Assembly: GCF_018130695.1 (NCBI RefSeq)
Contig: NZ_JAFCJX010000017.1
Location: 1-64,000 of the forward strand
DNA from: Bradyrhizobium jicamae
GTDB lineage: Bacteria; Pseudomonadota; Alphaproteobacteria; Rhizobiales; Xanthobacteraceae
DNA length: 64,000 bases
Direction of reading: 5' to 3'
The notes below the pieces were generated by a model that did no database searches, was not told the origin of the DNA, and was given only the letters and a program-made list of their open reading frames with translations. Shown in pieces: positions 16,973 through 25,269 of this stretch; position 1 is the stretch's first letter, and each line of letters opens with the position of its first letter. The position numbers and the translations under genes were made by a program.

Positions 16973-17812
16973 ATGACCGATACCATCATCACCGTCGCAC
17001 CGACCGGCGCGTTTCCGACCAAGGAGCACAATCCCGCCATTCCCCTGACGCCGCGTGAGATCGCCGACGATGTCTACGAATGCTGGCAGGCCGGCGCGGC
17101 CATTGCCCATTTGCACATGCGCGACGACCAAGGCAAAGGTACGATGGACAAGGGACGCTTCATCGAAACGGTTGGCCTCATCCGCCAACGCTGCGACATC
17201 GTGCTCAATCTCACCACGTCCGGCGACCTGAATGCGACGGATGACACCCGTATGGCGCATCTGATCGAGCTGAAGCCGGAGCTTGCCTCCTTCGACGCCG
17301 GATCGATGAACTGGATGCACTCGACGCTTTTCATCAACCATCCGGCCTTTCTCGAGAAGCTCGCCCGCGTCATGAACGCGAACGGCGTGAAGCCCGAGAT
17401 CGAAGTGTTCGATCCCGGGATGCTCTACAACGCCATCCACTACATGAAGAAGGGCGTGTTGCGCGGACCCGGCTATTTCCAATTTGTGCTGGGCGCTGCC
17501 GGCGGCATCGCCGCGACGGTCGAGAACCTTGTCTTCCTCAAGAGCATTTTGCCGCCCAATGCCTATTGGTCGGCTTTCGGCATCGGGGCCGGTCATCTGC
17601 CGATCTTGTTTGCGACCCTTTCGCTCGGCGGACATATCCGGGTCGGCATGGAAGACAACGTGCTCTATGCCAAGGGCCGCCTTGCCAAGAACAACGCCGA
17701 ATTCGTCGCCCGCGCCGCGCGCCTCATCCGCGAAGCCAACGGGAGTGTCGCGACACCACCAAGCGCGCGAGAGATCCTCAATCTTTCCGGGCAGCCATCG
17801 TTGGCTGCCTAG
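16973..17812 (+). CDS. Beta-keto acid cleavage enzyme (BKACE, DUF849), candidate triacetate acetoacetate-lyase
   Basis: A 279-residue BKACE. Members condense acetyl-CoA with a beta-keto acid and split it to acetoacetate plus a new acyl-CoA. The Zn-binding pair HLH is at residues 46-48 (AIAHLHMRDDQG). Further family motifs are PEIEVFDPGM (about 141-150) and GHIRVGMEDN (221-229), containing the conserved Arg, Glu and Asp. The start has a GAGGAAACTC-type site upstream. Within this operon the natural beta-keto acid would be triacetate, giving acetoacetate and acetoacetyl-CoA. I recall this reaction for a BKACE in anaerobic phloroglucinol degradation; the substrate here is an inference. Confidence 0.92.
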   Translation: MTDTIITVAPTGAFPTKEHNPAIPLTPREIADDVYECWQAGAAIAHLHMRDDQGKGTMDKGRFIETVGLIRQRCDIVLNLTTSGDLNATDDTRMAHLIELKPELASFDAGSMNWMHSTLFINHPAFLEKLARVMNANGVKPEIEVFDPGMLYNAIHYMKKGVLRGPGYFQFVLGAAGGIAATVENLVFLKSILPPNAYWSAFGIGAGHLPILFATLSLGGHIRVGMEDNVLYAKGRLAKNNAEFVARAARLIREANGSVATPPSAREILNLSGQPSLAA

Positions 17813-17884
17813 TACGACCGTATCGCAACAGCGAAGGCGAGACCGCGACCGCCAGACGTTGCAACCAGCCGATCGGAGGACACC

Positions 17885-18547
17885 ATGGAGTTCGAAGACT
17901 GCAACCTTCTGCTCGATCCCGGCTACCTGCCATTCGAGTCGGGCTACAAGGACCTCGCGGCCGGCAAGAAACTGGTCGCCGCCCTCACTCGCATGCCGGG
18001 CTGCCGCGCCAGGATGGTGCATTGGTGGTTCGGCTGGCTCGGCGGCATCGAGCAATACAAGCTATGGCATCCGCGCGACCACGTTGCCAGTGCCTGGGTC
18101 AATCGCGTCGACGGCAACTACATCGGCACCTCCCATGTGGTGAGCGAGTATCTCGCCGGACCCACGGGTCCGGTCTACGATCTCACCATCGACTTCCACC
18201 ATCCGCACGAGATCTTCGACAAGAAGCGCTACGACCGCTCCGGCGCCGTCGCGGTCTGCGCTCGGATCGGCGACCAGGATGCGCCTGTCCACGTCGGCCG
18301 CATGTGCCATTTCGTGCGCGACACGGATTACGGCTGCGAGATGCGCTCGCGGTTCTGGCTCGGCATCCTTGCCGACAAGAAAACCGGTGAGTCGGTGCCC
18401 GAACACGTCGCCGTCGAGGCGCGCAAGCGCCAGCTTAATGACGACTTCACGCGGCGCCTGCATCAGCATGCCACCGAAGAGATGGGCTACCTCGCCGAGA
18501 TCCTGCCGGTGCTGTACCGCCGCTACACCGGCGACACCACGTTCTAA
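17885..18547 (+). CDS. DAPG/phloretin hydrolase-family C-C hydrolase (PhlG-like)
   Basis: A 220-residue protein of the 2,4-diacetylphloroglucinol hydrolase family. Hallmarks are RMVHWWFGW (residues 44-51), YKLWHPRDH (58-66), SEYLAGP, and the C-terminal HATEE (H195, E199), which matches the HxxxE metal pair of PhlG. Enzymes of this family, including PhlG and phloretin hydrolase, use a metal to hydrolyse the carbon-carbon bond between an aromatic ring and an acyl side chain, releasing a phloroglucinol ring. The start at 17885 has CGGAGGACACC upstream. Its place after BKACE suggests it feeds the operon with phloroglucinol from an acylated or dihydrochalcone precursor. The precise substrate is unknown. 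Confidence 0.85.
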   Translation: MEFEDCNLLLDPGYLPFESGYKDLAAGKKLVAALTRMPGCRARMVHWWFGWLGGIEQYKLWHPRDHVASAWVNRVDGNYIGTSHVVSEYLAGPTGPVYDLTIDFHHPHEIFDKKRYDRSGAVAVCARIGDQDAPVHVGRMCHFVRDTDYGCEMRSRFWLGILADKKTGESVPEHVAVEARKRQLNDDFTRRLHQHATEEMGYLAEILPVLYRRYTGDTTF

Positions 18548-18679
18548 CGCCGCATCACAGGCCGCGGCGGCACGACCACCGAGCCATAAGGACGACCAAG
18601 ACACCGAGACGACAAACGCATCGAGATCGCGATGCCAACAAGGCCACGAAGGGCCATACGGATCATCATGGAGGAACGC

Positions 18680-19909
18680 ATGACGACGACATCGTTGCAC
18701 GAGTGGCTATCCAAACGCGCCCCGCTTGCCCGGCGCCTTGTCCCGATCGCGCTATTGTCCCTGGCCGCGGCGTTTGCCACAGCGCCTGCGCGCGCCGCCG
18801 ACGAGATCATCATCGGCGCATCGATTCCGCTCAGCGGGCCGCTCGCAGGGTTCGGCAGCTTCCAGAAGTGGGGCTACCGCCGCGCCGTCGACGAGGTCAA
18901 CAAGGCCGGCGGCATCGCCATCGGCGGCAAGAAGACGCCGGTACGCCTCGTGCTGCGCGACGACAAGACCGATCCGAACGCCACCGCTGCTAACACCGAG
19001 AGCCTCTTGTCGCGCGACAAGGCCGTGGCCCTGCTCGGCTCCTGCACGCCTGCGCTGGTGAATGCCGGCGCACTCGTCGCCGAGCGGAAGAAGATCCCGC
19101 TGGTGACGGCCTGCAATCCGCTCGAGGCGTTCAAGTCGGTCCGAAAGTGGACCTACGTCTGGGACCTCTTCTTCCACGAGCCGGAGCTCGCCGCGCTTCC
19201 GTTCAAAGCGCTGCGCGATCTAAAGTTAGAGACCAACAAGAAGGTGGCGATCTTCCACGACAACGGACCCGACGGCCAAGTGGTCGGCGGAACACTGTGG
19301 CCCAACATGGCTAAGGACGCCGGCTATGACGTGGTGCAAAACGCGTCCTTCCCGATCGACAACACCCAGTTCACCTCCATCGTCGCCGAGGCCAAGGCGA
19401 AGGGTGCCGATATCGTGCTGATCGACGCCATCACGCCGCAGGCGGTCTCGATCCGCAAGCAGATCGCCTCCGCCGGCTATAAACCGAAGCTGCTGGTGAT
19501 CGAAAAGGGCGCCGAGCCAGTGCAGTTCGCCGGGGCGCTCGGCAAGCTCGCCGACGGCGTCGTGGTCGGCGGCTACTGGGATCCCAGCTTCCCCTATCCC
19601 GGCGCGAGACAGCTGGCGACAGCGTTCGAGAGCGAAACCAAGCTGACCTCCAGCCAGCACATCGCCGACAGCTATGCCGCGGCGCAGATCTTGCTCGACG
19701 CCATCGCGACGGCCGGCTCGCTCGATCCCGAGAAGATCAACACCGCGATTTCGAGCACCGACAAGACCTATGTGGTCGGCCCCATCAAGTTCGACGAGAA
19801 CCACACCGCGAAGCTGCCGCTGGTGATGCTGCAATGGCAGTCGGGCAAGACGCCGATCGTATGGCCGGCGGACCGCGCCAACGGAAAGATCCTGTTCCCG
19901 GTGCCTTGA
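18680..19909 (+). CDS. Liv-type ABC transporter periplasmic binding protein
   Basis: A 409-residue solute-binding protein of the branched-chain amino acid (Peripla_BP_6) type, a class often used by rhizobia for aromatic compounds. A signal sequence spans about residues 1-35 (RRLVPIALLSLAAAFATAPARAA). The mature start, EIIIGASIPLSGPLAGFG, is the typical ligand-facing strand, followed by VDEVNKAGGIAIGGKKTPV and LVTACNPLEAF. ATG at 18680 is preferred because GGAGG lies at 18670-18674; an in-frame ATG at 18668 is possible. It is followed by both permeases and a fused ATPase. A GC-rich stem-loop at 19923-19951 separates it from the permeases. It probably binds the ring compound or an acyl derivative. 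Confidence 0.93.
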   Translation: MTTTSLHEWLSKRAPLARRLVPIALLSLAAAFATAPARAADEIIIGASIPLSGPLAGFGSFQKWGYRRAVDEVNKAGGIAIGGKKTPVRLVLRDDKTDPNATAANTESLLSRDKAVALLGSCTPALVNAGALVAERKKIPLVTACNPLEAFKSVRKWTYVWDLFFHEPELAALPFKALRDLKLETNKKVAIFHDNGPDGQVVGGTLWPNMAKDAGYDVVQNASFPIDNTQFTSIVAEAKAKGADIVLIDAITPQAVSIRKQIASAGYKPKLLVIEKGAEPVQFAGALGKLADGVVVGGYWDPSFPYPGARQLATAFESETKLTSSQHIADSYAAAQILLDAIATAGSLDPEKINTAISSTDKTYVVGPIKFDENHTAKLPLVMLQWQSGKTPIVWPADRANGKILFPVP

Positions 19910-19922
19910 GTTCACCTGGCCT

Positions 19923-19951
19923 CGGCCCGGTCGGCTTCGGCGGCCGGGCCG
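19923..19951 (+). terminator. GC-rich stem-loop between binding-protein and permease genes
   Basis: Perfect 8-base arms CGGCCCGG and CCGGGCCG enclose a 13-base loop. There is no T-run, so it is more likely an mRNA-stabilising or partly terminating hairpin than a full terminator. Such hairpins commonly set high binding-protein to permease ratios in ABC operons; that role is inferred. Confidence 0.5.
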
Positions 19952-19976
19952 TCCTGTCCTGTTCGGAACGACCGCC

Positions 19977-20849
19977 ATGCCCGCTCTCGATGTGATCCTG
20001 AACGCGCTGATCTCGGGTGTCCTTTTGGGCGGCATGCTGGCGCTCACGGCGCTCGGCCTGTCGATCATCCTCGGCGTGTTGCGCCTGGTGAACCTGGCCC
20101 ACGGCGAGTTCCTGGTCGCGGGCGCCTATGCCGGCTTGTTCCTGCTGCAATGGACCGGCATCGACCCCCTCGCCGGTCTCGCTCTGATCGGTCTCGTGCT
20201 GGCGCTGATCGGCTATCCGATCCATCGCTTCCTGCTGGTCCCGCTGGCGGGCAAGGGACCGGAGGCATCGATGATGACGATGTTCGGCCTCTCGATCATT
20301 CTGCAGAACCTGTTCGTCCTGCTCTTCAGCGCCGACACACGCGCCATCGACCGCAGCTACGCCAACGTGCCGCTCGAGTTCGGCCCGATCAGCGTGCCAC
20401 AGATCTTCGTCATGGGTTTCGTCATATCGGTCGTGCTTATCGTCGCGGTGCATCTCTTGATCGCGCGCAGCCGCTTCGGCAGGGACCTGCGCGCGAGCGC
20501 CGACCAGCCGCAGGCCGCCGCCATCATCGGCATCAATGTCAGCCGCGTTCATGCCTTCACCTTCTGCCTCGGCGCCGCCTGCGCCGGAATCGGGGGCACC
20601 CTGATCGGGATCGCGCTGTCCTTCACGCCGACCAGTGGCGCCTCCTATCTGCTCACCGATTTCGCAGTGATCGTCCTCGGCGGGCTGGGTAACGTGCTGG
20701 GCACGCTGGTGGGCGGCATCGTGCTGGGGGTGCTGCAGAGCATCGGCGGGCTCACCCTCGGGGACGGCTACCGCGATCTCGTCGGCCTGGTGCTGTTTCT
20801 CGCCATGCTGTCCGTGCGGCCGCAGGGCTTTCTCGGACACCGCGCATGA
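19977..20849 (+). CDS. livH: Liv-type ABC transporter permease, LivH-like
   Basis: A 290-residue inner-membrane permease with about eight hydrophobic segments. LivH hallmarks are ILNALISGVLLGGMLALTAL at the start, LRLVNLAHGEFLVAGAYAG, GRDLRASADQPQAAAIIGIN (the coupling loop to the ATPase), and the FAVIVLGGLGNVLGTLVGG stretch. The end overlaps the next permease by 4 bases. It works with the binding protein upstream and the fused ATPase. Substrate specificity is presumably set by the binding protein. Confidence 0.93.
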   Translation: MPALDVILNALISGVLLGGMLALTALGLSIILGVLRLVNLAHGEFLVAGAYAGLFLLQWTGIDPLAGLALIGLVLALIGYPIHRFLLVPLAGKGPEASMMTMFGLSIILQNLFVLLFSADTRAIDRSYANVPLEFGPISVPQIFVMGFVISVVLIVAVHLLIARSRFGRDLRASADQPQAAAIIGINVSRVHAFTFCLGAACAGIGGTLIGIALSFTPTSGASYLLTDFAVIVLGGLGNVLGTLVGGIVLGVLQSIGGLTLGDGYRDLVGLVLFLAMLSVRPQGFLGHRA

Positions 20850-21832
20850 CCGTCCTGACCTCGCAGAACACACCGCAGCGCGCGATCTCGATCCGTAGCC
20901 CCACCATACGCATCGTCATCGCATGTACTGCATTCGCCGTACTGCTGGCTGCGCCGATCGTGCTGCCGGCTTATTTCGTCGAGATCGGCTTCAAGCTCCT
21001 GATCTACATCGTGCTGGCGGAAGCCTGGAACTTGCTGGCCGGCTATGGCGGCCTGGTCTCGCTCGGCACCTCGTCTTTCTTCGGACTTGGTGCCTATGTC
21101 ACGGTCGGCCTAATCAATCACGCCGGGGCCGGGCCGCTGCAGGCACTGGCCGCCTCCGCGCTCGCAGGCATCGCTGTCGCGATTGTGATGTCGCGCGGCC
21201 TGTTCCGCCTGCGCGGCCTCTATTTCACCGTCGGAACGCTGGCGCTCGCCGAAGCGCTGCGGCTGTTCGTCATCAACGTGCCATGGTTCGGCGGCGCCAC
21301 CGGCTTGTTCGTCACGGTCGACCTGCCGGAGATCGCGGCGCTATTCCGGTACGCCACACTGCTCCTCGCGCTCGCCGCACTGGTGATGGCACTCGCGACC
21401 GGTTCACGCTTCTCGGTCCTGCTGCGCGCGGTGCGGGACGACGAAGACGCGGCAGGTCAGGTCGGTGTGCGGGCCTTCCGCATCAAGCTTGCCGCCTTCA
21501 TCGTCGCCAGTGCGTTGATCGCCTCCGCCGGCGGCCTGCAGGCGATCAAGCTCGGCGCCATCGAGCCCTATGGCAGCTTCGGTCTGCAATGGTCGGTCGA
21601 TCCGCTCGCCATCGTCATCATCGGCGGCCTCGGCATGCGTTTCGGCGCGATTGTCGGCGCGGTGCTCTTCGTGGCGATCGGTGAGCTGCTTGCCGATTAT
21701 CCCGAGCTCCATGTCGCCATCACCGGCGTCACGCTCATTCTGTTGATCCGCTTCGCCCCGCGCGGAATCTGCGGTCTCGCCGAGGCGGCCCTCCGGCGCC
21801 GCGGCGCTGCGCCGCGGGAGGCCCGCCCATGA
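20846..21832 (+). CDS. livM: Liv-type ABC transporter permease, LivM-like
   Basis: A 328-residue permease with about nine hydrophobic segments. LivM landmarks are EAWNLLAGYGGLVSLGTSSF, GLFRLRGLYFTVGTLALAEA, and the coupling segment LLRAVRDDEDAAGQVGVRAF, followed by VDPLAIVIIGGLGMRFGAIV. It overlaps livH and the ATPase gene by 4 bases each (ATGA), so the three genes are translationally coupled. The C-terminus carries a short Arg-rich cytoplasmic tail. Confidence 0.93.
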   Translation: MTVLTSQNTPQRAISIRSPTIRIVIACTAFAVLLAAPIVLPAYFVEIGFKLLIYIVLAEAWNLLAGYGGLVSLGTSSFFGLGAYVTVGLINHAGAGPLQALAASALAGIAVAIVMSRGLFRLRGLYFTVGTLALAEALRLFVINVPWFGGATGLFVTVDLPEIAALFRYATLLLALAALVMALATGSRFSVLLRAVRDDEDAAGQVGVRAFRIKLAAFIVASALIASAGGLQAIKLGAIEPYGSFGLQWSVDPLAIVIIGGLGMRFGAIVGAVLFVAIGELLADYPELHVAITGVTLILLIRFAPRGICGLAEAALRRRGAAPREARP

Positions 21833-23361
21833 CCGCGGCCGCATACAGCGCTCCCCTGCTCGATGCCGCCGGTCTCGGCAAGCGCTATGGCGGCGTGGTC
21901 GCCAATGACGGCATCGACATCCGCCTCGACAAGGGCCGCGTGCTCGGCGTCATCGGCCCCAACGGCGCCGGCAAGTCGACCCTGATTGGCCTCCTCGGCG
22001 GCGCCATTGCCCCGAGCGCAGGCCGCATCCACTTCGAGGGCGACGACATCACCGCGCTGCCGGCCTCCGAACGGGCACGGCGCGGCATCGGACGGACCTA
22101 TCAGATCCCCCGACCGTTCCTCGACATGACAGTCGCCGAGAATCTCGCGGTCGGCCAGTTCTCGCTGTCGCCGTTCATCTCCGCCGCGACCGCCACCGCC
22201 GAACGCCGCGACATCCTCGATCGCTGCGGTCTCGCGGACGCTGCCGACGTGAAGGCGCGCGACTTACCGCTCTTGCGACGCAAGCGCCTCGAGGTGGCGC
22301 GTGCGCTGGCGCTCAAGCCCAAATTGCTGCTTCTCGACGAGGTCGGCGCCGGCCTGATCGATAGCGAGGTCAGCGAGCTGATCGCGCTGATCCGCTCGCT
22401 GATGGATGGCGAGCGCTCCATCATCATCATCGAGCACGTCATCCGGATCGTGAAGGAATGCTGTGAAGGCCTTGTGGTGATCAATTTCGGCAAGGTCCTG
22501 ACCAAGGGCCCGACCGCAGAAGTGCTGGCGAGCGACGAGGTCAGCGCCGTCTACCTCGGCACCAGTCACGGCGGCACGGCTAAGGCTTCCCCCATCGCGG
22601 TGCCGTCCACGACGGACGATCCGGCGCCGTCCCCCTCCGCGACGACCGCGCCAGTGCTCGCCCTCGAAGGCGTCTCGGCTGGCTACGGCCAGGCCCGAGT
22701 CATCCATGACCTCAGCCTCTCGGTGATGCCCGGCCAGGTGGTCGGCATCCTCGGCACTAACGGCGCCGGCAAGACCACCCTCGCCCATGTGATCAGCCGC
22801 TCGCTGCCGGTCACCGCCGGCAGCATCCGCTTCGCCGGCAACGACATCACGAATGAACCCGCTCACTCGGTCGCGGCGCGCGGCATCGCCCACTGCATGG
22901 AAGGACGCCGCATCTTCGCATCGCTCTCGGTCGAGGAAAATCTGGAGGTGGCGGCACGCCATGTCAGAGCCGCCGAGCGTAAGCTGCGCCTCGAACGTGT
23001 TTATGCGCTGTTTCCCATCCTGGCTGAAAGACGGAATTCCGGTGGCACCTCGATGTCTGGAGGCCAGCAGCAGGCGCTGGCCATCGGACGCGCACTGATG
23101 GCAAAGCCGCGACTCGTCATTTTCGACGAGATCAGCCTCGGCCTTGCTCCCGTGATGATGGACCGGCTTTACGAGGCCCTCGCTGAGCTCAAGCGGGAGG
23201 GATTGACGATGCTGGTCGTCGAGCAGGACGTCGAACGCGCGCTCGACCTCGCCGACACCGCTCATATCATCAACAAAGGGCGGATTACCCTGTCGGGGCC
23301 GACCTCCGTGGTGCGCGCCGATGAGCGGCTGCGTCACCTCTATTTCGGCACTGAAGAATAG
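21829..23361 (+). CDS. Fused LivG-LivF ABC ATPase (two nucleotide-binding domains in one chain)
   Basis: A 510-residue protein joining the two ATPases that are normally separate LivG and LivF. Domain 1 (about 5-245) has Walker A GPNGAGKST at 43-51, Walker B KLLLLDEVGAG and the H-loop IIIIEHV. Its ABC signature is degenerate, reading LPLLRRKRLEVARAL instead of LSxGQ. A linker of about 35 residues rich in Ala, Pro, Ser and Thr follows. Domain 2 (about 275-510) has GTNGAGKTT near 309-317, a canonical MSGGQQQALAIGRAL signature near 408-422, Walker B LVIFDEISLGLAP and VVEQDVERAL at the switch. A single reading frame covers both with no sign of a sequencing join. The LivG-like half may be the degenerate site. 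It powers the LivHM permeases upstream. Confidence 0.93.
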   Translation: MTAAAYSAPLLDAAGLGKRYGGVVANDGIDIRLDKGRVLGVIGPNGAGKSTLIGLLGGAIAPSAGRIHFEGDDITALPASERARRGIGRTYQIPRPFLDMTVAENLAVGQFSLSPFISAATATAERRDILDRCGLADAADVKARDLPLLRRKRLEVARALALKPKLLLLDEVGAGLIDSEVSELIALIRSLMDGERSIIIIEHVIRIVKECCEGLVVINFGKVLTKGPTAEVLASDEVSAVYLGTSHGGTAKASPIAVPSTTDDPAPSPSATTAPVLALEGVSAGYGQARVIHDLSLSVMPGQVVGILGTNGAGKTTLAHVISRSLPVTAGSIRFAGNDITNEPAHSVAARGIAHCMEGRRIFASLSVEENLEVAARHVRAAERKLRLERVYALFPILAERRNSGGTSMSGGQQQALAIGRALMAKPRLVIFDEISLGLAPVMMDRLYEALAELKREGLTMLVVEQDVERALDLADTAHIINKGRITLSGPTSVVRADERLRHLYFGTEE

Positions 23362-23389
23362 TCTGCAACCAACTGACAAGGAGAACGAC

Positions 23390-24394
23390 GTGAAGCGCAT
23401 CGCAATCGAGGAAGCATTCGTCACAGCGGAGATTGCCGCGGAATGGAAGAAAGTCCTAGCCCGGCCAGATGTCGAGCCGGGTTTCGCCAAGATGGGTGAA
23501 AGCATTCTGGCCCAAACGCCCGGAAACGCGGTCCTGCATTCCCGGCTGCTCGACATCGGCAAAGAACGCATTTCCCATATGGACGAGGTCGGCATCGACA
23601 TGCAGGTGTTGTCGCTGACCTCGCCGGGTGTGCAGGTTTTTGTCCCCGATCTCGCCACTAGACTTGCGGCCGAGGCGAACGATGCGCTGGCAGCAGCCGT
23701 GCGCGCCGTCCCCTCCCGCCTTGCCGGGCTGGGCGCCATTGCGCCGCAAGCCCCCGAGGCCGCTGCTCGCGAGATCGAGCGGATCAAGACGCTCGGACTG
23801 CGAGGGTTGATCGTCAATTCTCACACCTTCAATGAATATCTCGATGCGCCGCGCTATGCCCCAATCTTCGAAGCCATGCAGGCAACCGGGCTTCCGATGT
23901 ATCTTCATCCGCGCGAACCAGCCCCGAGTCTTGTAAAGCCATTTCTCGACTATGGCCTGTATTTCGCTGGCTGGGGCTTTGCCGTCGAAACGAGCCTTCA
24001 TGCTATGCGCCTAATCATGTCTGGCACGTTCGCACGCTTCCCGAAGCTGAAGATCATTCTCGGCCACATGGGCGAAGGCATTCCGTTCTGGCTGCAGCGC
24101 ATCGACAATCGTTACCTACTTCAGGTCAAGCTCGGCGCCGTAACAAAGCTGCCGCGTCTCCCCAGTGAATACTTTCACGAGAATTTTGTCATCACCACGG
24201 CAGGAGTCACCTCAATGCCAGCGCTGCGCCTCAGCATCGATGTTCTCGGAGCGGACCGCATCCTCTTCGCGGCAGACTATCCGTATGAAGACGACGCCGA
24301 GGCGGTACGGTTCCTCGATGGCGCTGCATTGACGGATCAAGAGCGCAAGCTGATCTCGCATCAGAACGCGGAGCGGCTGTTTGGACTTTCCTGA
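23390..24394 (+). CDS. Amidohydrolase-family decarboxylase (gamma-resorcylate/ACMSD-like)
   Basis: A 334-residue amidohydrolase_2 protein similar to gamma-resorcylate decarboxylase and ACMSD. Predicted metal ligands are E7 or E8 (RIAIEEAF), H173 (MYLHPREP), H226 (ILGHMGEG) and D296 (FAADYPYED). The second-shell His common in the resorcylate enzymes (EEHF) is Ala here. GTG at 23390 is chosen because AAGGAGAA lies 5-12 bases upstream. It ends the ABC transporter operon. In context it could decarboxylate a trihydroxybenzoate such as 2,4,6-trihydroxybenzoate to phloroglucinol, or a related phenolic acid imported by the ABC system. That role is inferred from neighbours; family membership is firm. 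Confidence 0.88.
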   Translation: MKRIAIEEAFVTAEIAAEWKKVLARPDVEPGFAKMGESILAQTPGNAVLHSRLLDIGKERISHMDEVGIDMQVLSLTSPGVQVFVPDLATRLAAEANDALAAAVRAVPSRLAGLGAIAPQAPEAAAREIERIKTLGLRGLIVNSHTFNEYLDAPRYAPIFEAMQATGLPMYLHPREPAPSLVKPFLDYGLYFAGWGFAVETSLHAMRLIMSGTFARFPKLKIILGHMGEGIPFWLQRIDNRYLLQVKLGAVTKLPRLPSEYFHENFVITTAGVTSMPALRLSIDVLGADRILFAADYPYEDDAEAVRFLDGAALTDQERKLISHQNAERLFGLS

Positions 24395-24689
24395 TTGCAG
24401 CTGATCGCATCCATCTTGTGTGATCACGCAGAACAAGCCGGACGAGACTAACCTTGCACGGCTTTTTCATATTCGTCGCCTTCTTCGGTGACGCGCCTCG
24501 GCAAGAGGATTTCAAAGTACCGCGTACTTGCCCTCTTGGCCAAAAGCGCTTGGCCTCTGTGCATAACGAACTAGCCAAGCTGACATGCGGAGACCGTGGA
24601 GTTCAAGGTAGGCGCGATGCCGCGCCTCGGCAGGAATATCGTACACCCAAGCCTTCAAGTTTTCCGGTATCAGCTGAGGAGATGGACGC

Positions 24690-25166
24690 TTGAGCGCTAG
24701 CAGCGACCTGATTCAGCGATTGAATGTCGCGTTGCGCGAAATTGGCGCCCTCAGCGTTTTACATAGTAAATCCGTGGCGGATCGGCTCGGACTGAATGCA
24801 TCGGACCTCGAATCCCTGGATTTGATCTGCATGGGCCGGGTGCACACGCCAAGTGACTTGATGGAACAGACGGGGCTAACCAGCGGAGCGATAACCGGCG
24901 TTATCGATCGACTGGAACGAAAGGGATATGTCGTGCGGGAGCGGGACAACATCGACCGCCGGAAAATCCTGCTGAACGCGACCAAGCGCGTGCGAGTCGA
25001 AGCCGAGCCGCTTACCGAGGGTATGCGCAAGGCGGTTGGTGCTGCCCTGGCGACCCACGACGCCGATGCGTTGAAGACCACCCTTGTTGTGATGACCAAC
25101 TTGCTCGACGCTGCGAAAGCGGCAATCCGGGACCTGCAGGTCGATTCCCCGGCGCCTCGCCCATGA
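24690..25166 (+). CDS. MarR-family regulator (intact copy of a three-copy repeat)
   Basis: A 158-residue winged-helix regulator. The DNA-binding core reads HTPSDLMEQTGLTSGAITGV, IDRLERKGYVVRERDNIDRR and KILLNA, the classical MarR recognition helix and wing. The start is TTG at 24690 with GAGGA 10-14 bases upstream; an overlapping ATG at 24682 opens only a three-codon frame. Two decayed relatives with the same unusual TTG/CTG start context lie at 27980-28450 and 41781-42234. It follows the amidohydrolase but is separated by about 295 bases, so it is probably independent. The ligand is unknown. Confidence 0.88.
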   Translation: MSASSDLIQRLNVALREIGALSVLHSKSVADRLGLNASDLESLDLICMGRVHTPSDLMEQTGLTSGAITGVIDRLERKGYVVRERDNIDRRKILLNATKRVRVEAEPLTEGMRKAVGAALATHDADALKTTLVVMTNLLDAAKAAIRDLQVDSPAPRP

Positions 25167-25269
25167 TCGATTTCTCGAAGGATCGGCCGGGATGACGCCG
25201 ACAAGGCCGTAAGACGGACCACCCGGTCAGGCGCACCAGCCTTGTTCATCGGACGGGTTGGCCTACGCT

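Noticed and set aside
16967..18055. Long minus-strand open frame (about 360 codons) opposite BKACE
   Set aside because: No recognisable domain and low-complexity composition; it overlaps a gene with clear catalytic motifs.
22264..23817. A 517-codon open frame on the minus strand opposite the fused ABC ATPase and the amidohydrolase start
   Set aside because: It mirrors GC-rich coding sequence, is dominated by Arg, Ala and Ser, has no family motif and overlaps two well-supported genes. It is a shadow of third-position GC bias.
24500..24545. Imperfect hairpin with GGCAAGAGG and CCTCTTGGCC arms upstream of MarR copy 1
   Set aside because: Long loop, mismatched stem and no T-run; too weak to call a terminator or riboswitch.
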